A stretch of 64,000 nucleotides of DNA, taken from assembly GCA_038373885.1 (NCBI GenBank), contig JAWZYV010013285.1, positions 1,054,001 through 1,118,000 on the forward strand. The letters are read 5' to 3'. The translations under genes were made by a program, and so were the position numbers. Within the stretch, counting starts at the first letter, position 1. Each line of letters starts with the position of its first letter. Positions 57,700 to 64,000 of this stretch are shown piece after piece. The notes beneath the pieces are model-generated. The model did not search any database, had not been told where the DNA came from, and saw nothing but the letters and a program-made list of their open reading frames with translations. This DNA comes from Cheiracanthium punctorium. Taxonomy: Eukaryota; Arthropoda; Arachnida; Araneae; Cheiracanthiidae.

Positions 57700-57785
57700 G
57701 GGATCGAGCGATACCACATTTTCGCCGATACCGATACTTTTAAGTAATGATATCGGCCGATACCGATACTTTAAATAATTAATTG
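57700..57785. repeat. DNA-transposon fragment with CCGATACCGATAC words
   Basis: GATCGAGCGATACCAC and twice GCCGATACCGATACTTT, with GATATCGG between, resemble the ends of widespread hAT-type elements. Only this piece is visible. Confidence 0.4.
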
Positions 57786-58044
57786 TCATTTAAACCTACA
57801 TCTGTATTCTGGGCAATTTTTGTAACGCGGGTGTAGTTCTCGTTTAAATGAATTACAGCATGATGAAATTTGATCCCAGTAGAAATCATTAAAAAGAAAA
57901 AGCAGTAGATACATTGAAGTGCGAATTTACAGTAGTTCTAGTCTTTCTTTTCTATTCAATAATGCCGACGAATGGCCAAATTTATAAACAGCTGAGCACT
58001 GGGAAGCGTCCTAGTGTGCATGTTCGGAATTCTTTCTCCTAGCG

Positions 58045-58205
58045 TGGCTGTCTATCTAGTGGTCTAGAGTTTTGGGCGATTTTCTCCAGATGTAACGTGA
58101 ATATGCGTTAGACTCCCTTAAAAAGTCCTCCGCCCAAGCCCCCTTCCTATAGGTAGATGCCCCTCATTTAGGCTTGACAAAACAAAAACTCGGGAGGGAG
58201 GCAGT
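58045..58205 (+). mobile_element. tRNA-derived SINE, 3' part
   Basis: GATTTTCTCCAGATGTAACG, TGAATATGCGTTAGAC and the tail GATGCCCCTCATTTAGG match the family of the copies at 21786 and 25915. The tRNA-like head is replaced by unrelated sequence. Confidence 0.65.
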
Positions 58206-58947
58206 TAAAGGGATATATTAATAACAGAATCCATTTCCAGTGCCAACTGGTGCAAATATGTAAATCAATTTTTCTCAACCTCTATTTTGTCACCTAATTG
58301 TTGCTATGCGCCAGAAAAAAAGGTGTCCTTATTAGACCCAAAACAGCTTCCTACTTGCTCTTACTATATGTGCCTTTGTTTTTGGTTCATGCCTCGATTT
58401 TGTGCTTACAAAAGTAAGCACATGAAAATTATTCAACTTTTATTTAGATTTTCTTTAATTATAATTCTTTCACATATGAAAATATATTTTAGATAACTTA
58501 AACTTCATTAAATTGTGATAATGTATAAACTGTACAGTATTCTGTAAGTACATATGTATTGAGATATTGTTCATTAAATCTAATATATAAAATTCTCCTG
58601 TCCCAGTGTTAGTCACCTAACTCCTCCGAAACCACTCGACCAATTTTAATGAAATTTCCTATGTATATTCGTTAGGTCATAGAATAGGTTTTTAACTATG
58701 TCTCATACCCCTAAGTCATAAGGGCGGTCCACCCCAAAATCTTTAGCCCCCGAGTGCTATTCATTTCAATCAGGATTTCTGTGTAGACATTAGCGTGTCG
58801 AGTCACTTTTCAAATGTGTTTGCCAGATAATGTGGAGAGGGGGGGGGGGAGTTAATAAAATGTTGAAAGTCGCACAAGGTTTGCAATTTTTGATAATTGA
58901 TCGCTAAATGTGGTGCAAAAACGCGACAATTTATTATAAATATATTT

Positions 58948-59990
58948 CGCGTATAGTTAGAAAACGCCTGGCGTATATTGTAAAAGAGTTTTATTAGGCG
59001 ATTTTAATATAGATTTCTATTCCGAAGAAGTGCTCTGTGGAACAAGAAAGGAAAACACGGTACACTCGTGGATTAGGATGCCCATTCCAAACAGCATTTA
59101 AAATGTCTTTGCGGTATAGTTGGAATATGCCTACAGGAAGAATATGCCTGGCGAAGATTGTAAAACAATCTCAGTAGGCGATTTTAAGACAGATTTCGTT
59201 TCCAAAGATGCGTTTTATGGTACAAGAAAGAGTTGATTCCTATTTTAACATCCCCACTCTCGCCAACCTAAAAAATCCCCGTACTTTGGCGAGCTTTGCA
59301 GTCATGGGTCTCTGGGAGTTATGCACAAGATTTAGCGGTACTTACGTATTATCCCGGCGGTCCGGCAAGACAAGCAATTTTTCACCAAGATAAATGCCGG
59401 GCACGTGAAATTGTTGATGGTTTGGAATACGATTGTACGATACGGTAAGTATCAAGTTAGGTTAGTTACGGTAAGTAAGTTTCAACGCTCCCAAGAGAAC
59501 CAGACAAAAACTAAAGTAAACAAACTAGCGATAAACGCACCAGTTAAGGAATCTGAAGACACTTAATTATTAAAACTACATTAATTGGCAATTCAAAATA
59601 AATAAAAATGTAACGGCATGCTTTACTTACATGTTGTTCCAAATCGCCATTTTATTTCTAAATCACGATTGCCGCATAAAAGCAAAGAATCGTCAGGGTA
59701 ACTGCATATGTTTCATGATCGCAAACCTTGGCGAGAGTCGAGGCGTTAAAGTGGGAATCAACCCAAGAAAGACAAACCGGTACACTCATGGATTATGATG
59801 CACATTCGAAACAAGATATAAAACGATGAAGTATAGTATGAAGTTGTAATATACTTGGCGTAGATTGTAAAATAGTCTTAGTAGGCAATTTTAAGATGGA
59901 TTTCGATTCCAAAGATGGGTTTTACGAAACAAGAAAAAAAAAATACAGCACAGTCATGAATAATATACACTTTCCAACTTAATGGAATAT
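58948..59990. repeat. Three diverged direct repeats of about 165-177 bp inside the Helitron
   Basis: Units start near 58948, 59111 and 59828 and share GTATAGTT, CCTGGCG-AGATTGTAAAA, AGTAGGCGATTTTAAGA, GGTACACTCATGGAT. The second unit is interrupted by the element at 59232-59763; removing that element and one target copy restores an uninterrupted unit matching the first. A 20-base internal duplication (GAATATGCCT) sits at the start of unit two. Confidence 0.75.
59232..59763. mobile_element. Non-autonomous element, 532 bp, 8-9 bp TSD, nested in the Helitron
   Basis: CAAGAAAGA occurs at 59223-59231 and 59764-59772. The left end GTTGATTCCTATTTTAAC with CACTCTCGCCAA and the right end, reverse-complemented GGTTGATTCCCACTTTAACG with GACTCTCGCCAA, match over about 37 bases. 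The duplication can be read as 9 bp (Mutator-like) or 8 bp (hAT-like) since the next base agrees by chance. No transposase is encoded. I do not recognise the family. Confidence 0.75.
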
Positions 59991-60120
59991 GAGAGAAAAA
60001 TAGGAACGACGCATAAATTATGATACGATTTTAATATATAGCACTATAGTGCGTATTTAAAATCTGAAAATGTTTCACATTTTCATCTTTTTATTATTAT
60101 TATTTTTTGGACAATTTTTT

Positions 60121-60270
60121 TTATGGAATGACTATGAATATGAATAAGTCTCAAGGCCAAACTATGTTTGTTTATGGCTTAGATTTGAGCACGCCATTTT
60201 TTCACACGGACAATTATACGTGGCATGATCTCGAGTGGGCAAACCATGCAGTTTGTTTGTGTTAGCTAAA
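60121..60270 (+). pseudogene. Helitron Pif1-type helicase C-terminal relic
   Basis: The plus strand reads MNKSQGQTMFVYGLDLSTPF, then after a one-base frame change FSHGQLYV-like sequence and SRVGKPCSLFVLAKNIVQ. NKSQGQT and YVA-x-SR are motifs of the last part of Pif1-family helicases in Helitron Rep-helicases. The remainder of the protein is absent. Confidence 0.75.
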
Positions 60271-60523
60271 AATATTGTTCAATCTATTCCGTTAAAGGAT
60301 TGATATTATTTTTTAGTAAAATTATTGTAATTAGCGATGTATATAAATGTAAAGAATAAATTACAATGAATTAAAAATATAAATGTTTGTTATTGTGTTA
60401 TTTTTATATTTCAGCATTGTTCACAGCGCTCCATGCCTCTTCCACTCATATACCACATTCTCACACACTTACAATAAGTTGGTCATTTCTTTCTACTAAA
60501 ATAATCCTAGGAATAATTTATAT

Positions 60524-60552
60524 GGCAAAACAACGTTTGCCGGGTCAGCTAG
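60524..60552 (+). terminator. Helitron 3' hairpin and CTAG terminus
   Basis: GGCAAAACAACGTTTGCC forms a six-pair stem, followed by GGGTCAGCTAG. This is the transposition stop signal of Helitrons, not a transcription terminator. Confidence 0.8.
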
Positions 60553-60554
60553 TA

Positions 60555-61600
60555 CGTATGTAAATTCTTCCCTTAAACTGCATAATAAGTTCACATTAAT
60601 TAATGGTTTTATTTATCTGCTCCAATTATTTAACCACTAAATGAATTATTAAATGTTTTAGCAAGATTATTTTAATATGAACTCATATGATCATTTTTAG
60701 TTCTTTTTGAAAATCCGAATATTTTGATTCTCCGGACAGGGATAAATCACAATTAATCCGGATGATCCATGTATTTCTCTTTTCCGTACTAAGAACAGGT
60801 ACACACCGATTATTCCTGTGTTTTTCTTATATATAAACCAAATACTATTCACAAGAAATATGTTTTTTACGCCAAAATTTAAAATAAACTAAATAATAAT
60901 TAGTATTACTAATTATACTAATACAGCTTCAACTTTTTAAATTAACCATATAAATAATTATTACAATTCTCAAAGCAGAATGATACACAAATCGTAAGTT
61001 CTCTCATTGGTCTGATAGATAATAAAATCATTAAATGTTTGATAATTCGTACTTTTCATAGTGTGTAATGTTTTAAAAATGAATCATTTAACTTCTGGAC
61101 CAACATAATTAAACTTCACGGGAGTCGCCAGTTTTGAAGTCACTGCCAAAAAGTTAACTTCTTTAGGACACAAAAAAGGAATAAATTGTTTTTACATATA
61201 GTTTTCGTTTATAATTTTAGTATCATTAATTTTGACATTGAAACAGCTACAATATGAAGAAAAATATTTTTGCTCGTTTCAAAGCTACGCCTTGGAGGGT
61301 CTAAATAAAGGATGATTAAAAATGGCGAGATTAAATGAAGGTTAAAGAAAAATCCAAAAATGATAAACTAAATTCAATTTTCAAGTCTTAAAAAAAAAGT
61401 TGCTACTTGAAGTATCCATATTTAATGAAATTGGTCTTCAGTGTTTTTGTTTTTATGATAATTGTTAATATGTTTTTCTGTGATTGATATGAACAAATTT
61501 TATCTGTTTTAATTCTAAGCTCTGAGCAAGGGTGGCGTGGCACGGTGAGCAAGGTCTGGGTGCCATCGTCGAAAGGGAGGCCATTTCGAACTAAAACTGA
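60555..61600. other. AT-rich stretch without gene
   Basis: No frame or repeat of note. Confidence 0.45.
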
Positions 61601-61618
61601 GAAAATCTTGATCTAGAG

Positions 61619-61845
61619 CTGTGGTTCCCAAACTTTTTTGTCCTTCTCTTCAAAAAATCTTCAACTAGTTTTTTTTTTTTCGCGACCCACTACTACATAA
61701 CGATAACCAGTATAGGCTATATAAAATAGTATAATTTACTATATATATAAAAAACTAAAGTTTAATTTTTCCCACCCTTTTCGACCCACCGAAATTGCTC
61801 CCGTAACCCAACAATGGGTCGCGGCCCATAGTTTGGGAACCACTG
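61619..61845. mobile_element. hAT MITE, 227 bp, perfect 8-bp TSD
   Basis: The ends are CTGTGGTTCCCAAAC and GTTTGGGAACCACTG, inverted copies with one or two differences. ATCTAGAG flanks both (61611-61618 and 61846-61853). The body includes GACCCACT and GGGTCGCGGCCC near the right, as in the widespread 'CAGTGGTTCCCAA' hAT group. No coding. Confidence 0.88.
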
Positions 61846-62112
61846 ATCTAGAGCTCAAAAGCGGCGCCTTTTTTTGACGTTTGCAGAGGGGCACCAGGGG
61901 GGGCGATATGTCCGACAAACGTCATTTGGTTCAAACCTTATCCCCGTTTTCATGCGCAGAAATACGATTCACTTCCGATAGCAGAATGCTACATTCGGTT
62001 TAAAATATTTCCGGCTGACTAATATTAAAATGTCTGTATCTGAAGTTCTATATGCTAAATAGAAACAAATTCCTCAAACGTATTTCGAAGGCTGAAATAT
62101 TACACTTTAACA

Positions 62113-62336
62113 CAGATATGGGCAACCGCCGGCCCGCGGGCCGGATGTGGCCTGTCACGCCTTTTTATCCGGCCTGCGGAACATTTGAAAACTCCGTATA
62201 AACCATTCAATATCCCATATAAACCCCAATTATACGACCCGCCACTTCGATAAAATCCGCAAGTTTGGCCCGCGATATCGCTAACATCCTATGCTTCAAG
62301 TTTGGCCCACAGCTTTTCAAAGATGGCCCATGCCTG
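62113..62336. mobile_element. hAT MITE, 224 bp, perfect 8-bp TSD
   Basis: The left end is CAGATATGGGCAACCGCC and the right end GATGGCCCATGCCTG. CTTTAACA flanks both sides (62105-62112 and 62337-62344). GGCCCGCGGGCCGGA and repeated TTTGGCCC words mark it as the GC-rich 'GGCCCGCGGGCC' hAT MITE type common in animals. Confidence 0.85.
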
Positions 62337-62546
62337 CTTTAACACTTTAAAGGTCGTCATCCCCTGAAATATCAAGCGATGTCAAGGACCGTCTCCCCCA
62401 TCAATTTTGATATCTATATCATACCCAAACCGAATCAGATGTCCTTGCGCCAATTTTTTTAAATAAAAATTTAAAGCATGTCTCTTAGGCGTGAAATCTA
62501 TATCAAGAGCTAGACTTTCTCCAACGATATCAAAAGCCTATATATA

Positions 62547-63566
62547 CAGTAGAATCTCCCTATAACGAAGTCTCCTTACAACGAATTTCTCCCTATAACG
62601 AAGTCTCCTTACAACGAATTTCTCCCTATAACGAAATTTTTCATGGAAACGTAACTTTAAGGCTTAAATAACACTAGAAACATTCTCCATATAACGAAGA
62701 GCTTATCTTCCCACAGAGAATATTTCAGATTAACTTTTGATTTTTTTGTTAGTTTTGAAGATAATTTTAATTTTTGAACAGACCACTTAGTGTAAGAGTA
62801 AATGATGATAAAAATGGAGGACAGGAAAGTGAAACTGACTCCGATAATGAAGACACTTCACCAGCGCCCGATTATGACCAACATGGGAACTGGGCATTGA
62901 TAGATTTAGGGGCCCCCAATCTTTGAAATTTGTTATATTTTTCATAAAATTTTGATATAAAAAAGAATATTTCAGAAAAAACATTTAAAATTGGGGGCCC
63001 TTTCAAGTCGGGGGCCCTGGGTAAAGTCCCGATTTGCTCATATAATAATAAGGCCCTGCGCTTCCCGATCAAAACCACATCAAACTTTAATGCTTCAACC
63101 TTTCAAAACCATTAACAATAGGTTTCCAAATGGAAGAAAATGTGCATCACTCTATTTTTAGCGGACTTTTAAAATGTGAATATTTTTATGAAAATTTAAA
63201 ATCACAGAATGCAAAAGAATGTAAAATAATGGAATTTTGAAGTAAAATAAACGTAAGTGCAGTGCATATTTTATTCTCTAAATTCGTGGATTGTCTTTAC
63301 TTTTGAACATTTCTTTTATACAATGAAAAGTAAGAAACCGTAAGTTTAACAAATTTATAATAAATATCAATTTATTTTTAATTGAAAGTCATAATTTAAT
63401 ACTTTTAAACATCGAATTAACTAAAAAGTTTGTAATATTTGCTGAAACAACTGCCAAAATCTCTAATCTCTGTACAACGAAATTTTCTCTATAGCGAATT
63501 TTTTAACTGGAACCGAGCGAGTGCGTTGTAGGGAGAGAGCGTTGTAGTACGTTGTAGGGGATCAAT

Positions 63567-63568
<2 letters not shown>
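62547..63568. mobile_element. pogo/Tigger-like element remnant
   Basis: It begins CAGTAGAATCTCCCTATAAC after TA (62545-62546) and ends with CGTTGTAGGGGATCAATTG, a diverged inverted match. Near the left end the 33-base unit TCTCCCTATAACGAAG... is repeated (starts 62555, 62588, 62621) and further ATAACGAAG words follow at 62692. Near the right end GTACAACGAAATT and GTTGTAGGG repeat the theme. At 62815-62880 the plus strand encodes an acidic tail, ESETDSDNEDTSPAP, like the C-terminal end of Tigger-type transposases. The rest of the gene is lost. Confidence 0.6.
62905..63020. repeat. Inverted repeat with GGGGCCCCCAAT arms inside the pogo-like element
   Basis: GGGGCCCCCAAT at about 62910 pairs with ATTGGGGGCCC at about 62990, about 70 bases apart. 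A third GGGGGCCC lies at 63010. It looks like a later insertion, but I see no target duplication. Confidence 0.5.
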
Positions 63569-63570
<2 letters not shown>

Positions 63571-63637
<67 letters not shown>

Positions 63638-63640
63638 ATA
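63571..63640. repeat. TG/TA microsatellite
   Basis: GTGTGTG is followed by about 28 TA units and then GTGTGTG. It produces a spurious open frame of alternating Ile and Tyr on the minus strand. Confidence 0.95.
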
Positions 63641-63716
63641 TGAGAATGAACTCTTTTTCGAGTACACACAATGAGAAAATAAACGTTTATAAACCTGAAG
63701 TAAAAATATAGCCTAC

Positions 63717-63873
63717 CTCTCGACATTTGTTTTTCGCAATCCTTGCAGATAGCGTATTTAGTGTTGGGCGCCAATTCAAAACAATTTAGAAGAATAGACG
63801 ATTGTCCTTTTAAATTGACATCTAAGGATTCTTCGTCCATAATTTCGACTACACTTGTTGATACGACATCCAT
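63717..63873 (-). CDS. Candidate first exon of a BED zinc-finger protein
   Basis: From the ATG at 63873 the frame reads MDVVSTSVVEIMDEESLDVN, then SSILLNCFELAPNTKYAICK and DCEKQMSR (52 codons), then one base before GTAGGC, a usable donor, giving phase 1. The pattern S-x-x-x-x-x-F-x-x-x-x-x-x-x-x-A-x-C-x-x-C-x-x-x-x-S-R-G is the first half of a BED finger (zinc ligands C-x2-C; the His pair would be in the next exon). Upstream, TATATA lies at about 63982 and the leader from there has no earlier ATG on this strand. BED fingers occur in hAT transposases and in domesticated ZBED genes; without the next exon the two cannot be told apart. The frame beyond 63717 runs into the TA microsatellite and is not coding. 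Confidence 0.45.
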
Positions 63874-64000
63874 TTAGCGATGGTTAGAATAATAAAATAA
63901 AAACACACTTCGAAAACACTCGCGTAAACAAATGTGCTAATGAAACGACGCCTTTCATCTGATTATCAAAGTAAAGATTCTATATAGGTGTTGCGCCTGC

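Larger units (their letters stand above)
58579..60552 (+). mobile_element. Helitron, 1974 bp, non-autonomous, with helicase relic
   Basis: It begins TCTAATATATAAAATTCTCC after an A and ends CTAG before a T, the Helitron insertion rule (A^T, no target duplication). Eleven bases before the CTAG end lies a short hairpin, GGCAAA pairing with TTTGCC (60524-60541). Near the 3' end a piece of the Pif1-type helicase is readable (60140-60270). The middle consists of three diverged direct repeats, one of them split by another element. Rolling-circle transposition by a partner enzyme is the expected mode. Confidence 0.88.

Noticed and set aside
63489..63671. 60-codon minus-strand frame of Ile-Tyr repeats
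   Set aside because: Translation of the TA microsatellite.
1..64000. CRISPR arrays, bacterial operons, plasmid or phage genes
   Set aside because: No spaced direct repeats of that kind, no ribosome binding sites or dense gene packing; the sequence is eukaryotic.

Overview
The window is AT-rich, intron-and-repeat-type eukaryotic DNA, almost certainly from an arthropod and most consistent with a chelicerate such as a spider. The reasons are the tRNA-derived SINE family, the mix of DNA transposons (Tc1/mariner, hAT, piggyBac-like, pogo-like, Helitron), the LINE fragments with a TGHD-LAKHL-RIG motif, and a Ty3/Gypsy-like LTR with TATA and AATAAA signals. The organism call is inference; nothing here names the species. 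There are no operons, ribosome binding sites, CRISPR arrays or convincing tRNA/rRNA genes, and most open frames of 60-110 codons are chance.

Host-gene content is sparse. The best host exon is at 5517-5976 on the minus strand: a first coding exon with a signal peptide and an NTR-fold domain that resembles the agrin N-terminal (NtA) domain, ending at a GTGAGT donor. About 1 kb upstream of its start lies a CpG-rich, promoter-like island (6950-7330). A second candidate first exon sits at the right edge (63717-63873, minus): the first half of a BED-type zinc finger, ending at a phase-1 donor. A weaker candidate is a TATA box with a very short coding exon at 8432-8591 (plus). Later exons of none of these could be found, so they lie outside the window, are too diverged to see, or do not exist.

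The rest is layered mobile DNA, much of it datable by nesting and target-site duplications (TSDs). From left to right: a piggyBac-like MITE (1349-1651), a hAT end (7634-7784), a recent 95-bp tandem array (9749-10127), a LINE fragment (13360-13790), a second piggyBac-like MITE (14723-15031), a LINE fragment followed by a mariner remnant split by a hAT element (17690-19330), a large piggyBac-like MITE (19794-20408), a degenerate minisatellite (22230-22750), a Gypsy-like LTR (about 22906-23584), SINEs (one carrying a 158-bp hAT MITE), and two GC-rich elements sharing a CCAGCAAACACA end (25129 and 29237). Further right are a TA-flanked MITE (34610-35047), an inverted pair of repeat copies (42495-47955) holding the only intact transposase gene of the window (Tc1, DD34E, 46641-47669), two dead Tc1 elements (50648-51950 and 54435-55637), a SINE, a large inverted repeat (56300-57060), a Helitron with helicase remnant and an internal insertion (58579-60552), two short hAT MITEs with perfect 8-bp TSDs (61619 and 62113), and a pogo/Tigger-like remnant ending in a TA microsatellite.

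The most notable structure is the intact Tc1 copy with 27-bp perfect terminal repeats inserted in one arm of an inverted pair of an unrecognised repeat family that has a recurring GGATCGTTT/AAACGATCC terminal motif. The hAT-in-mariner, hAT-in-SINE and unknown-element-in-Helitron nestings give a clear order of invasion. I found no clear sign of a wholly new functional system; the unrecognised repeat families are the best candidates for something undescribed.
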